From assembly GCA_003612395.1 (NCBI GenBank), contig RAYQ01000012.1:62001-126000 (forward strand): a stretch of 64,000 nucleotides of DNA, given 5' to 3'. This document shows, piece after piece, positions 15,839 through 25,714 of the stretch. The position numbers were made by a program, and so were the translations under genes. This stretch comes from Parablautia intestinalis (GTDB lineage Bacteria; Bacillota; Clostridia; Lachnospirales; Lachnospiraceae). The notes under the pieces were generated by a model. The model searched no databases, was not told where the DNA came from, and saw nothing but the letters and a program-made list of their open reading frames with translations. How positions within the stretch are numbered: the first letter of the stretch is position 1; every line of letters begins with the position of its first letter.

Positions 15839-16783
15839 TCAGTCGTCTTCCTCATCGTCCCGTTTCCTTAAAAGCGACTCCTGCACCCTTCTGTACAGCT
15901 CCTGGGCCGCATTGTAACCCATTTTTTTCTGACGGTGGTTTATGGCGGCAGATTCACAGATTACCGCAAGATTACGGCCCGGACGTATGGGAATGTTGTG
16001 ACACGCCACCTTATTTCCCAGATACTCCGTGTATTCCTCCTCAAGCCCCAGCCTGTCGTACTCCTTCTCCTTATCCCAGTCTTCCAGCCGGATGACAAGA
16101 TCAATGGTCTGGGTATCCCTGACACTGGATACACCAAACAGCATCTTAACATCCACAATCCCAATGCCCCTAAGCTCTATAAAATGCTTTGTAATATCCG
16201 GTGCCGAACCTACCAGCGTATCATCACTCACCTTCCGGATTTCAACAGCATCATCCGTCACAAGACGATGTCCTCTCTTAATCAGCTCCAAGGCTGCCTC
16301 AGACTTGCCAATTCCACTCTCGCCTGTAATCAAAACGCCTTCGCCAAAAATATCCACCAACACCCCGTGGACAGAAATACAGGGGGCAAGTTTCACATTC
16401 AGCCACCTGATAATTTCAGCCATAAAGGCAGAGGTTGCCTTTTTTGTCATCAGAATAGGAACGTTATTCTCAATAGCTGTCTTCATAAACAGCTCGTCAG
16501 GCTTTAATTCCCGGCAAAAAACAAAGGCCGGAATATCACAGGAAAGAATTCTGGCATAAATTTCTTCTTTCCTTTCCCTCGGCAGACTTTCCATATAAGT
16601 GTATTCCACAAATCCGATAATCTGTAGCCTGGTAGCCTCAAAATGCTCAAAATATCCGGCCACCTGCAATGCAGGCCTGTTAATATCCGGCTGCGTAATC
16701 TTAATTTTAGAAATATCCAGCTCCGGTGTCAGGTTCTCCAGCTTCATTTTTTCTATAATACGTTCCAGCTTTACACTCGCCAT
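15839..16783 (-). CDS. hprK: HPr kinase/phosphorylase
   Basis: Phosphorylates and dephosphorylates the regulatory Ser of HPr and Crh, controlling catabolite repression. 314 residues: an N-terminal MurF-like domain, then Walker A GESGIGKSEAALEL near residue 155 and the family signature LRGIGIVDVKMLFGV near residue 205. Start set at 16783 (MASVKLERI) with AAGGGAG upstream. It is the first gene of the hprK-glk-murB-rapZ-whiA-crh run. Confidence 0.96.
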   Translation of the reverse strand: MASVKLERIIEKMKLENLTPELDISKIKITQPDINRPALQVAGYFEHFEATRLQIIGFVEYTYMESLPRERKEEIYARILSCDIPAFVFCRELKPDELFMKTAIENNVPILMTKKATSAFMAEIIRWLNVKLAPCISVHGVLVDIFGEGVLITGESGIGKSEAALELIKRGHRLVTDDAVEIRKVSDDTLVGSAPDITKHFIELRGIGIVDVKMLFGVSSVRDTQTIDLVIRLEDWDKEKEYDRLGLEEEYTEYLGNKVACHNIPIRPGRNLAVICESAAINHRQKKMGYNAAQELYRRVQESLLRKRDDEEDD

Positions 16784-16957
16784 ACCCCACTCCCTTTCCT
16801 CACCGCTATTTTCCCTCCACTGCCCGGACCAAAAAATCACCACGGCACCCGCCCGGCCCGGTCTTTTAGGAAATCAATTCTTTCAATATTTTATCACAGA
16901 AAATCCTTAATCTCAATACCCACCAAGTCTGTCAAAATATACTCTGCTTACTTTGTG

Positions 16958-18835
16958 TTACTTTTCCGATGAACCTTCCCCATGGAAAAATTCGTAGATC
17001 CCCTCTGCCACAGACTCCGGAATCTCATCCACTCCAGCAAGGGTGGCCACATCCGCATTCTTCACCTCGTCAATGGATTTAAACCGCCTCATCAGTGCCT
17101 TTCTCCTTGAGGGCCCCACACCCGGTATCTCATCCAGCACAGATTTCACCTGGGCCTTGGACCGCAGGGATCTGTGGTATTCTATCGCAAATCTATGGGC
17201 CTCATCCTGTATTCTTGTGATCAGCTTAAATCCCTCGCATCCTCTGTCAATGCCAATCTCCTGGTTGTTATAGTACAGCCCTCTGGTATTATGATTATCA
17301 TCCTTTACCATGCCGCAGACCGGAATATCCAGATGAAGCTCCGAGAGCACCTGCAGCGCAATATTCACCTGTCCTTTACCGCCGTCCATCAACAGCAGAT
17401 CCGGGAATTTGGTAAAGCTGCCGAACTCCTTCTCCATTTCCTTATCTTCCAGTTTCTTCTGCTCATCCATCCCATGAAGAAATCTTCTGGTAAGGACCTC
17501 CCTCATACACGCGTAATCATCCGGTCCGGAAACCGTTTTGATCCGAAACTTTCTGTAATCGCTGCGCTTGGGCTTTCCTTTCTCAAATACTACCATGGAT
17601 CCAACATTGGCGAAGCCGCTGATGTTGGAAATATCGTAAGCCTCCATGCGGCTTACATTTGGAAGCCCCAAAAGCCCTGCAATCTCCTTCACCGCGCCGA
17701 TGGTTCTGCCCTCTTCCCTTTTGATCCGCTCCTTGTCCTGGGAGAGCACCAGCATGGCGTTTTTGGCAGCCAGCTCCACCAGCTTTTCTTTCGTCCCTAT
17801 TCGCGGCACCTTGATGTATACCCTGCCGCCTTTTCTCTTGGTAAGCCACTGTTCTATCACCTCCATATCCTCTATCCTCTCCTGGAGCATAAGCTCCCGC
17901 GGGATAAAAGGCGTCCCTGCATAAAACTGCTTTACAAAGTCCAGGAGGATCTGCCCCCGTGGCGTACCCGATACATGCATCATATAAAAGTGCTCTCTGC
18001 CTATGAGCTTACCGTCTCTGATAAAAAACACCTGCACTACCGCATCCTGTTCATCCGCTGCCAGGGCAATAATGTCCTTATCCTCCCCGTCACTGTCCGT
18101 AATCTTCTGCCTGGAGGCAATCTGCTTTACACTGTTATATAAATCCCTGTACCGTATTGCATCCTCAAATGCAAGCCTCTCCGATGCCTCCAGCATTTTC
18201 TGCTCTAGTTCCTTTAACGTATCCTGATAACTTCCGTTTAAAAAATCCAAGGCTTTTTTTATTCTCCCCCGGTATTCCTCCTCAGAAATATTCCCCTGAC
18301 AGGGCGCCACACACTGCTTAATATGATAATTCAGACAGGCTCTGTCGCTGCCGCATTCCTTGGGCAGGTTTTTGCTGCATGTCCTCAGTTGGTAGAGCTT
18401 ATTGATCAGGTCAATGGTATCCTTCACTCCTGCGGCGCTGGTGTAAGGGCCAAAATATCTGGATCGGTCTTTCTTCATCTGACGGGAAAACAATACCCTC
18501 GGATAGGCCTCCCCTAATGTAACCTTAATGTAAGGGTATGTTTTATCATCCTTAAGCAGGGTATTGTATTTGGGGCTGTTTTCCTTGATCAGATTATTTT
18601 CCAGCACCAGCGCTTCCAGCTCCGAATCGGTGATGATGTATTCAAAACGGCTGATCAGACTCACCATCTTATCGATCTGTGGTCCCCGGCCAATATTTTT
18701 TCTGAAATAGGATCTTACCCGGCTGTGCAGGTTAACTGCCTTCCCCACATAAATGATATTATCCGTCTCATCACGCATAATATATACCCCCGGACAATTA
18801 GGGAGCTTTTTTAATTCTTCCTGAATATCAAACAT
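16958..18835 (-). CDS. uvrC: Excinuclease ABC subunit C
   Basis: Makes both incisions in nucleotide excision repair. 625 residues: GIY-YIG nuclease at the N-terminus (CPGVYIMRD and [10 protein letters not shown]), UVR coiled-coil near residues 200-240, the RNase H-like UvrC domain with YDISNISG and [11 protein letters not shown], and a C-terminal helix-hairpin-helix ([19 protein letters not shown]). It ends 175 bases before hprK; ftsH lies upstream, separated by a hairpin repeat. Confidence 0.97.
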   Translation of the reverse strand: MFDIQEELKKLPNCPGVYIMRDETDNIIYVGKAVNLHSRVRSYFRKNIGRGPQIDKMVSLISRFEYIITDSELEALVLENNLIKENSPKYNTLLKDDKTYPYIKVTLGEAYPRVLFSRQMKKDRSRYFGPYTSAAGVKDTIDLINKLYQLRTCSKNLPKECGSDRACLNYHIKQCVAPCQGNISEEEYRGRIKKALDFLNGSYQDTLKELEQKMLEASERLAFEDAIRYRDLYNSVKQIASRQKITDSDGEDKDIIALAADEQDAVVQVFFIRDGKLIGREHFYMMHVSGTPRGQILLDFVKQFYAGTPFIPRELMLQERIEDMEVIEQWLTKRKGGRVYIKVPRIGTKEKLVELAAKNAMLVLSQDKERIKREEGRTIGAVKEIAGLLGLPNVSRMEAYDISNISGFANVGSMVVFEKGKPKRSDYRKFRIKTVSGPDDYACMREVLTRRFLHGMDEQKKLEDKEMEKEFGSFTKFPDLLLMDGGKGQVNIALQVLSELHLDIPVCGMVKDDNHNTRGLYYNNQEIGIDRGCEGFKLITRIQDEAHRFAIEYHRSLRSKAQVKSVLDEIPGVGPSRRKALMRRFKSIDEVKNADVATLAGVDEIPESVAEGIYEFFHGEGSSEK

Positions 18836-18857
18836 AATTTATTGTCTCCTGAAACAC

Positions 18858-18895
18858 TTATAGCAAACGACATATGAAACTGCCGTTTGCTATAA
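18858..18895. repeat. Hairpin repeat of the TAGYAAACGACA type, copy 2
   Basis: Perfect 12-bp arms TTATAGCAAACG (18858-18869) and CGTTTGCTATAA (18884-18895) with a 14-base loop, in the 95-base gap between ftsH and uvrC. Sequence and loop ends resemble the copy at 5487-5523. No T-run follows on the minus strand, so termination is uncertain. Confidence 0.6.
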
Positions 18896-18930
18896 AAGAA
18901 TATCCTTAACTTTAAATATACGACTCTTTT

Positions 18931-21123
18931 CTATTCCGGAAATTTCCCGCTCCGGAAAAAGTCCGATGGCGCATTGGAAAACCGGCCGGCCGCATGATTC
19001 TCCGCTCCGGAAAAATCATTGCTGTTCCCGGCTTTTTCATTTTCCGGGAGGGTATCGCCTTTATCTGTGCTGTTCCCGGAATTTTCCTCCGTCTCTACGG
19101 GCGCAGTCTCCATGCTCTTTACATTCTCTTTACCGATCTGGTCCTCACCTTCCTTATCGTCCCCGACCGGCTCCGGAATTCCTTTTTCCTTCCGGTAAAT
19201 CTTCATAAACTCCTTGCCGCTGATAGTCTCCTTTTCAATCAGATGGGCAGCTAATTTATCCATCAGCTCCCTGTTGCCCGATAACAGTTTTTTGGCCTCC
19301 TCGTAACACTCTTTCAGCGTTTCCATAATCTCCGTATCCACATCCGCCGCCGTTCTGTCACTGCAGGTAAGCCTTGCGCCGCCGCCTAAATATTCGCTTT
19401 CCACCGTTGCAAGCCCCATAAGTCCGAAACGCTTGCTCATACCAAAGCGTGTGATCATATTAGAAACAATATTGGTAGCCTGCTCAATATCATTGGCTGC
19501 GCCTGTGGTCACATTGCCAAACACAATCTCCTCTGCGGCCCGGCCCCCTAAAAGGCTCACCAGCCTGTCGTGAAGCTCTTCCCTGGTCTGGAGGTATTTT
19601 TCCTCCTCAGGCACATGCATAACATAGCCAAGAGCTCCCATAGTTCTGGGAACAATCGTAATCTTCTGTACCGGTTCCGAATTTTTCTGCAAGGCGCTTA
19701 TGAGTGCGTGGCCCACCTCATGATAGGATACAATCTTACGTTCTTCCTTGCTCATAATGCGGTCTTTCTTTTCTTTTCCTACCAAAACCTGCTCCACCGC
19801 ATCAAACAAATCCTTCTGCGTCACATATTCCCTGCCATGCTGCACCGCATTGATGGCAGCCTCGTTGATCATATTGGCAAGGTCGGCTCCTACGGCCCCG
19901 CTGGTAGCAAGGGCAATTGCATCCAAATCCACGCTCATATCCAGATGCACATCCTTGGCGTGCACCTTTAAGATTTCCACTCTGCCCTTTAAGTCGGGCT
20001 TATCCACAATAATTCTTCTGTCAAAACGTCCCGGACGAAGCAGAGCCTTATCCAGTATTTCCGGGCGGTTCGTTGCGCCAAGCACCAGGATTCCTTTAGA
20101 GGTATCAAACCCGTCCATTTCTGATAAAAGCTGATTTAAAGTCTGTTCCCGTTCTTCATTGCCTCCGCCGTACTTATTGTCACGGCTCCGTCCAATAGCG
20201 TCTATCTCATCAATAAAAATAATACATGGCGCATTCTTCGTGGCGTCTTTGAACAAATCCCTTACACGTGAGGCACCTACACCCACATACAGCTCTATAA
20301 AGTCCGAACCGGAAAGGGAGAAAAAGGGAACCTTAGCCTCCCCGGCCACTGCTTTGGCAAGCAGTGTCTTTCCTGTTCCGGGAGGTCCTACCAGCAATGC
20401 GCCCTTAGGGAGCTTCGCCCCGATTTTTACATATTTTCCCGGGTTGTGTAAAAAGTCAACGACCTCCTGTAAAGACTCTTTTGCCTCATCCTCACCAGCC
20501 ACATCCTTAAAGGTGACGCCGGTTTCTCTTTGTACATAAACCTTTGCGTTGCTTTTTCCCACTCCCATAGGCCCGCCGCCCTTGGACATTTTTCGGAAAA
20601 GAAGGCTTAACAGCACCCACATCAGAATAAACGGAAATACATATGACAGCAAAAAGCTGATAATTGCGCTGGTACCGTCCGCCACCTGTCCCTTTACCTC
20701 AACGTCATATTTTAAAAGGCGTGCCGTTAACGTGTCATCATCCTCAATCTTACCTGTATAATAGCTTACGGAAGGGTTCATGCCATATAAATACATGATA
20801 GGAGACTGGGTACTTTTTTCGGATTTGGGCTGAATATAGACTCTGTCTCCCCCAATCAATACGGTTTCAACCTTTCCGTCCTCAAGCATCTGAATGAATT
20901 CATTGTAAGAAATCTCCTGCTCCGAATCCCCTGTCAGGAGCTTTACAAAGGAGCTGACCAGAAGAAGCGATAAAAGAGCGGCAATGATAAACATTACGAT
21001 ATTTTGTTTTCGCGGATCCTTGCCGGGACCGCCATTGCCGCCGGAACCGTTTCCCCCCGGACCGGACGGGCCGCCGTTTCCCCCGGGACCGCTATCATAC
21101 TGATTTAAATTGTTTTCATTCAT
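18931..21123 (-). CDS. ftsH: ATP-dependent zinc metalloprotease FtsH
   Basis: Membrane-anchored AAA protease that degrades misassembled membrane proteins. 730 residues, longer than usual. An N-terminal Gly/Pro/Asn-rich tail of about 38 residues precedes the first membrane segment ([22 protein letters not shown]), and a second segment lies near residue 160. Walker A GPPGTGKT, Walker [12 protein letters not shown], the SRH region and the zinc site HEVGH (commonly HEAGH) follow. The last 90 residues are a low-complexity acidic tail. Its ATG directly follows the stop codon of the DUF1846 gene, pointing to translational coupling. Confidence 0.97.
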   Translation of the reverse strand: MNENNLNQYDSGPGGNGGPSGPGGNGSGGNGGPGKDPRKQNIVMFIIAALLSLLLVSSFVKLLTGDSEQEISYNEFIQMLEDGKVETVLIGGDRVYIQPKSEKSTQSPIMYLYGMNPSVSYYTGKIEDDDTLTARLLKYDVEVKGQVADGTSAIISFLLSYVFPFILMWVLLSLLFRKMSKGGGPMGVGKSNAKVYVQRETGVTFKDVAGEDEAKESLQEVVDFLHNPGKYVKIGAKLPKGALLVGPPGTGKTLLAKAVAGEAKVPFFSLSGSDFIELYVGVGASRVRDLFKDATKNAPCIIFIDEIDAIGRSRDNKYGGGNEEREQTLNQLLSEMDGFDTSKGILVLGATNRPEILDKALLRPGRFDRRIIVDKPDLKGRVEILKVHAKDVHLDMSVDLDAIALATSGAVGADLANMINEAAINAVQHGREYVTQKDLFDAVEQVLVGKEKKDRIMSKEERKIVSYHEVGHALISALQKNSEPVQKITIVPRTMGALGYVMHVPEEEKYLQTREELHDRLVSLLGGRAAEEIVFGNVTTGAANDIEQATNIVSNMITRFGMSKRFGLMGLATVESEYLGGGARLTCSDRTAADVDTEIMETLKECYEEAKKLLSGNRELMDKLAAHLIEKETISGKEFMKIYRKEKGIPEPVGDDKEGEDQIGKENVKSMETAPVETEENSGNSTDKGDTLPENEKAGNSNDFSGAENHAAGRFSNAPSDFFRSGKFPE

Positions 21124-22596
21124 TTAATTACTCTTTCCTTTTATAATTGGTTCGCTGGTTAAATCCACTCCCAGCTTTTTAAATGTTTTAATATCTACCT
21201 CCGAAAGCATCACAGAAGTATGTACCTGGCATCCTTTCAGCTTTGGAAGCTGCTCCAATGCTTTTTTTGCATTTTTATTATTTATGGCAGAGATGGAAAG
21301 AGCAATCAGCACTTCATCCGTATGAAGACGCGGATTCTTTCCACCCAGATATTTCGTTTTTAATTCCTGAATCGGCTCAATTGCTTCAGGAGAAATCAGA
21401 CGGATGTCATGATCCACCCCGCCCAGAAATTTCAGGGCGTTTAGGAGCAGCGCCGCCGATGCACCCAGCAAAGCTGTGGTCTTGGAAGTGATGATCATTC
21501 CGTCAGAGAGTTCAATTGCCGCAGTGGGAACCCCCAGCTTCTCCGCTCTCTCCTTAGCCGCAACCGTAACTTTCCTGTCATCTGTAGTGATCTTAGCCTG
21601 CTTCATCAAAAGCTCTATCTTGTAAACATCATTTTCCTTTGCCTTGCCCCTGATGACATCATTCATGGCTGTGTAATATCTGCGAATAATTTCCTGATAG
21701 GAAGCCTGAGAGCAGACCTCATCATCCACTATACAGTTACCCGCCATATTTACGCCCATGTCCGTAGGCGATTTGTAGGGATTTTCCTTATAAATACCCT
21801 CAAAAATTGCATTCAGCACCGGGAAAATCTCAATATCCCGGTTGTAGTTGACCGTTGTCTCCCCATATGCCTCTAAGTGGAAGGGGTCAATCATGTTAAT
21901 ATCCTGTAAATCTGCGGTAGCCGCTTCATAAGCAAGATTAACCGGATGCTTAAGAGGGATGTTCCAGATGGGAAAAGTTTCATATTTAGCATACCCGGCT
22001 TTGATTCCCCTTTTGTGGTCATGGTAAAGCTGGGATAAGCAGGTTGCCATTTTGCCGCTTCCGGGTCCTGGTGCGGTTACCACCACGAGAGGTCTTGCTG
22101 TCTCAATATATTCATTTTTTCCAAAGCCCTCATCACTGACGATTAGCGGAATGTTGGACGGATACCCCTCGATTGTGTAGTGAAGATAAACCTTGACATT
22201 TCTTTTTTCCAGCCTTTCTTTAAAATCAGCTGCTCTTGCCTGTCCGGCATAGTGCGTCATCACTACACTGCCCACATAAAATCCCCTGTCCTCAAATTCC
22301 TTTTTCAGTCTTTGGACATCCTCATCATAGGAAATTCCAAGGTCGCTGCGTATTTTATTTTTTTCAATGTCCGCGGCATTTATTACAATTACAATCTCCA
22401 CTCTGTCGCAAAGCTTCATCAGCATGCGCAGCTTACTGTCAGGCTCAAAACCCGGTAAAACTCTGGAAGCGTGGTAATCGTCAAAAAGCTTGCCCCCAAA
22501 CTCAAGGTATAATTTGTCCCCAAACTTGTTGATCCTGTCTTCAATGCGTTTTGACTGCATCCTTAAATACTTTTCATTATCAAATCCCACTCTCAT
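21124..22596 (-). CDS. DUF1846 family protein
   Basis: 490 residues matching the DUF1846 family, whose biochemical role is not established. Seen here: the conserved start GFDNEKYLRMQSKRIEDRI, the VVTAPGPGSGKMATCLSQLYHD segment that resembles a nucleotide-binding loop, and LGGKNPRLHTDEVLIAL near the C-terminus. It is the first gene of a two-gene unit with ftsH: its TAA stop (21124-21126) abuts the ftsH ATG. The start at 22596 is the only reasonable one. Confidence 0.9.
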   Translation of the reverse strand: MRVGFDNEKYLRMQSKRIEDRINKFGDKLYLEFGGKLFDDYHASRVLPGFEPDSKLRMLMKLCDRVEIVIVINAADIEKNKIRSDLGISYDEDVQRLKKEFEDRGFYVGSVVMTHYAGQARAADFKERLEKRNVKVYLHYTIEGYPSNIPLIVSDEGFGKNEYIETARPLVVVTAPGPGSGKMATCLSQLYHDHKRGIKAGYAKYETFPIWNIPLKHPVNLAYEAATADLQDINMIDPFHLEAYGETTVNYNRDIEIFPVLNAIFEGIYKENPYKSPTDMGVNMAGNCIVDDEVCSQASYQEIIRRYYTAMNDVIRGKAKENDVYKIELLMKQAKITTDDRKVTVAAKERAEKLGVPTAAIELSDGMIITSKTTALLGASAALLLNALKFLGGVDHDIRLISPEAIEPIQELKTKYLGGKNPRLHTDEVLIALSISAINNKNAKKALEQLPKLKGCQVHTSVMLSEVDIKTFKKLGVDLTSEPIIKGKSN

Positions 22597-22723
22597 AAGT
22601 TTTACCCTTTTTCTTAACAGTACCTGTCCATTTTTAAATACCGATTTTTATTGTAGCACAACCCTGTTAATTATTCCATAAAAAAGAAATGAACTAATAT
22701 CAATTTTTTATTAAACGCCAAAA

Positions 22724-22763
22724 GTTTCCTGTTTAGAAATTTTTTTAATCATAAACAGGAAAC
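22724..22763 (-). terminator. Terminator of the Lrp-aminotransferase unit
   Basis: Perfect 12-bp arms GTTTCCTGTTTA (22724-22735) and TAAACAGGAAAC (22752-22763). On the minus strand TTTT follows. It lies 18 bases past the aminotransferase stop. Confidence 0.8.
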
Positions 22764-22780
22764 TTAACTGGCAGTAGAGA

Positions 22781-23956
22781 TTATTTTTGTTCTTGTTTTC
22801 TCAGTCTGGTGATGAATGCGTTTATTTTTTCCAGGGCTGTTTTCAGGTTTTCCAGCGAGTATGCATAGGAAATTCGAAGAAACCCTTCGCCGCACCCGCC
22901 AAAGGCGGTCCCCGGCACTACGGCCACTTTTTCTTCCCGGAGGAGTCTTTCTGCGAATTCCTCACTGGTCATTCCAAATTCTTTTATACAGGGAAATACA
23001 TAGAAGGCACCGTAGGGTTCAAAACATTTAAGGCCCATTTCCTTAAAGGAATGCATCAGAAATCTTCTTCTCTGATTATACGCTTCACGCATCATTGCCA
23101 CATCCTCATCCCCGTTTCGAAGAGCTTCCACCGCCGCATACTGGCTGGTGGTGGGAGCGCACATGATGGCAAACTGATGGATTTTCAGCATTTGCTCCAT
23201 GATATTTTCAGGTGCGCAGGCATAGCCAAGACGCCATCCCGTCATGGCATAAGCTTTTGAAAATCCGTTGATTAAAACCGTTCTCTCCTGCATTCCCGGC
23301 AGGCTTGCTATAGATATGTGCTTTCCCCTATAGGTCAGTTCAGCATAAATCTCGTCTGATATCACAAAAATATCCTTTTCCCGGATTACCTGCGCAATAG
23401 CCTCTAAATCTTCTTTTTCCATAATTGCACCGGTGGGATTATTGGGAAATGGAAGAATGAGTACTTTGGTTTTGTTCGTAATGGCTTCTCTAAGCTCCTG
23501 CGCGGTCAGACGAAACTCGTTTTCTTCTTTAAGCTCAATAATTACCGGAACTCCTCCGGCTAAGATTGCACAGGGCTCATAGGAAACATAGCTGGGCTGT
23601 GGGATAAGCACTTCCTCCCCGGGATTAATCATTGCGCGCAGGGCTATGTCAATGGCCTCCGAACCACCCACCGTAACAATAATATCTTTGCCTGCATCGT
23701 AGGAGAGCTTCTGGGTCCTGTAAAGATAGTTGGCGATTTCTGCTTTCAATTCCTTAAGTCCGGCATTTGAGGTATAAAATGTACGCCCTTTTTCAAGAGA
23801 ATAAATACCCTCGTCCCTTATATGCCACGGGGTATCAAAGTCGGGCTCTCCAACGCCGAGGGAAACCGCATCCTCCATCTCACTTACAATGTCAAAAAAT
23901 TTTCGAATACCGGAGGGCTTAATTTCTGTGATAATATCTGATAATGGGTTTCTCAT
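22781..23956 (-). CDS. PLP-dependent class I/II aminotransferase
   Basis: 391-residue fold-type I aminotransferase of the PatA/aspartate-aminotransferase-like group. Landmarks: SLGVGEPDFDTPWHI at the N-terminus, PFPNNPTGAI near residue 170, the PLP Lys in INGFSKAYAMTGWRLGY near residue 235, and the substrate-carboxylate Arg in FLRISYA near the end. The gene overlaps the upstream Lrp-type regulator gene by four bases (ATGA), so the regulator probably controls it or the same amino acid. The substrate is not predictable. Confidence 0.92.
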   Translation of the reverse strand: MRNPLSDIITEIKPSGIRKFFDIVSEMEDAVSLGVGEPDFDTPWHIRDEGIYSLEKGRTFYTSNAGLKELKAEIANYLYRTQKLSYDAGKDIIVTVGGSEAIDIALRAMINPGEEVLIPQPSYVSYEPCAILAGGVPVIIELKEENEFRLTAQELREAITNKTKVLILPFPNNPTGAIMEKEDLEAIAQVIREKDIFVISDEIYAELTYRGKHISIASLPGMQERTVLINGFSKAYAMTGWRLGYACAPENIMEQMLKIHQFAIMCAPTTSQYAAVEALRNGDEDVAMMREAYNQRRRFLMHSFKEMGLKCFEPYGAFYVFPCIKEFGMTSEEFAERLLREEKVAVVPGTAFGGCGEGFLRISYAYSLENLKTALEKINAFITRLRKQEQK

Positions 23957-24435
23957 GGCGTCACTTTCTCCCTTGTATCTTCATATTTTTTTGTTAATAT
24001 TGTACCGTGGTCTTTGTATTTTTTTAGAATAAAATGCGTTGCCGTGCTCAGAACCCCGTCCAGAGTGGAAAGCCTGTCAGAGACAAAGCCGGAAACATCC
24101 TTTAAGGATTTTCCTTCCAACGTTACCAAAAGATCATAACCACCTGAAATCAGGTATACGCTGTTCACCTCAGAGTATTTATAAATTCTCTCGGCAATGC
24201 GATCAAATCCCTGTCCCCTCTGGGGTGTAATCCTCACCTCAATTAAAGCGGTCACCTTTTCTATAGAAGTTTTCTCCCAGTCTATCATCGTGTGATAGCC
24301 GCAGATAATACCTTCCTCCTCCATAGCCTTTAACTCATTCGCAACGTCAATTTCCTCCGCTCCTAAAATCACTGCCAGTTCCCTTACCCCTATCCGGCTG
24401 TTTTTTTCTATTATGGATAAAATCTGTTCTCTCAT
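23953..24435 (-). CDS. Lrp/AsnC family transcriptional regulator
   Basis: 160 residues with an N-terminal winged helix-turn-helix (ILSIIEKNSRIGVRELAVILGAEEIDVANELKAM) and a C-terminal RAM ligand domain (VNSVYLISGGYDLLVTLEGKSL). Feast/famine regulators of this type sense amino acids. Start placed at 24435 (MREQILS) with GGAGG eleven bases upstream. The stop overlaps the aminotransferase start, so the pair is one transcription unit. Confidence 0.9.
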   Translation of the reverse strand: MREQILSIIEKNSRIGVRELAVILGAEEIDVANELKAMEEEGIICGYHTMIDWEKTSIEKVTALIEVRITPQRGQGFDRIAERIYKYSEVNSVYLISGGYDLLVTLEGKSLKDVSGFVSDRLSTLDGVLSTATHFILKKYKDHGTILTKKYEDTREKVTP

Positions 24436-24505
24436 AAAATAACCATCCTCCATTCTTATATTCTGAATTATTGTCTGCCCCGTCCACACATTAGACCTGG
24501 GATCT

Positions 24506-25609
24506 TCATATAAAGGGTACCTTCAATATCTCATCCGGCCCGGACGGTCCCAGGTATCTGGTCTCATCCTGATTGACAATTACCCTGTCGTTTCCCTCCC
24601 TTGTACTGCCAATCACGGCAGCGGGAATCCCTTTTTGCGCAAGCGCACGCTCCAGTCCGGCTCCATCAGCCGCAGCCATAAGCAGAGCCCCGCCTGAGAG
24701 AAGCTCATAGGGATTTAACCGGTAAAACTCGCAGATCTCTATGGTTTCCTGCCTTACCGGAATCTTCTTTAAATCTATGTAAAGTCCGACGCCCATCTTT
24801 TGGGACAGTTCCCACAATGCACCAAATATACCGCCGTTTCTGATATCATGCATTGCATAAACGCCGGACTTAAGGGCTATGGCCGCCTCCGGCGCCACAG
24901 ATAAATACTTATCCTGCCTTTGCGCTTCCAAAATCAGTCCTCTTGGGTAACGGCCCGCCAGCTCTTTTTCTTTTTCATACGCTATCACGCAGGTCCCTTC
25001 AAGCCCAATCCATTTGCTCACCAGGATATCCAGATTGTCCCTCTTTCCTTCCCCGCCAGGCTTTAATGCGGAAGTCATCCTGCCGTTATCTATGTCCGCC
25101 GCGCAGGCTCTGCCTTTGTCACAGATACCCTTCCCTATGGCGGAAACCGTAATAACCGGCTGCCTGACCAGGCTGCTTACCTCTGTATGGCCGCCCACAA
25201 TCTGCATGCCAAGCTCCCCGCAGCATGTATTCGCCTGCCTCATTATTTCCTTTAAAAGTATTTCCTCTGCCTCCTCAGGCAGGGTTATGGACAAGGTCAC
25301 AGCTGCCGGAACTGCCCCTGCTGCCGCTAAATTGTTTGCTGCCGCCATTACTGCCAGATAAGCAGCATTTTTTACAGGCAGGGTAAAAGTCTGGGTTGTG
25401 ATACCAATGCTGCCGTTTTCTTCCTGCCCGGGGAAAAACAACGGATGCCAGGCTTCGCCAGCCATCCTTATGTTAAATAAATCATCCCATGACAAAAAGG
25501 CGCAGTCATTTCCAACTCCCGCGCCTTTAAGCACTTCTTTTCCCGGATTTTTTATTTGTCTTAACACGGAACGTTTTAAGACATTTTCAGATACTTTTCC
25601 TTTCTTCAT
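24506..25609 (-). CDS. AIR synthase-related protein, HypE-like, with in-frame palindromic insert
   Basis: 367 residues with the AIR synthase N- and C-terminal domains shared by PurM, HypE and SelD. Residues 1-30 (GKVSENVLKRSVLRQIK) and the GVGNDCAFL motif match the HypE-like group of Clostridia. True HypE ends with a Cys that accepts carbamoyl; this protein ends in KVPFI, so it is not classical hydrogenase maturation HypE. Right after GVGNDCAFLSWDD the expected short strand-turn is replaced by about 15 extra residues (NIRMAGEAWHPLFF) encoded exactly by a dispersed palindrome. The reading frame stays intact. The biochemical role is unknown. Confidence 0.8.
   Translation of the reverse strand: MKKGKVSENVLKRSVLRQIKNPGKEVLKGAGVGNDCAFLSWDDLFNIRMAGEAWHPLFFPGQEENGSIGITTQTFTLPVKNAAYLAVMAAANNLAAAGAVPAAVTLSITLPEEAEEILLKEIMRQANTCCGELGMQIVGGHTEVSSLVRQPVITVSAIGKGICDKGRACAADIDNGRMTSALKPGGEGKRDNLDILVSKWIGLEGTCVIAYEKEKELAGRYPRGLILEAQRQDKYLSVAPEAAIALKSGVYAMHDIRNGGIFGALWELSQKMGVGLYIDLKKIPVRQETIEICEFYRLNPYELLSGGALLMAAADGAGLERALAQKGIPAAVIGSTREGNDRVIVNQDETRYLGPSGPDEILKVPFI
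25436..25474. repeat. ACGGATGCC palindrome inside a coding sequence
   Basis: Plus-strand AACAACGGATGCC, then GGCTTCGCCAGCCATCC and TTATGT. It differs from the copy at 37217-37255 at a single base over about 35 positions. Here it lies in frame within the HypE-like gene, near codons 46-60. Confidence 0.85.
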
Positions 25610-25714
25610 TGCTGCTCCCCTTCTGAAGGCAATAACCCCGCTGCAGGCAACAGTGTGTGGTATTTAACACGCCCAAGGGGCGGGGTATTTGAATCTACGC
25701 TTCGCTTTGGGGCC

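Noticed and set aside
15935-16507. 190-codon plus-strand open frame
   Set aside because: Antisense to hprK, whose domains are certain; no ribosome binding site.
17174-18142. 322-codon plus-strand open frame
   Set aside because: It lies entirely opposite uvrC, has no recognisable domain and mirrors the codon pattern of the real gene.
24506-25609. Calling this gene hypE
   Set aside because: The C-terminal Cys motif needed for carbamoyl transfer in hydrogenase maturation is absent, and no hydrogenase genes are nearby.
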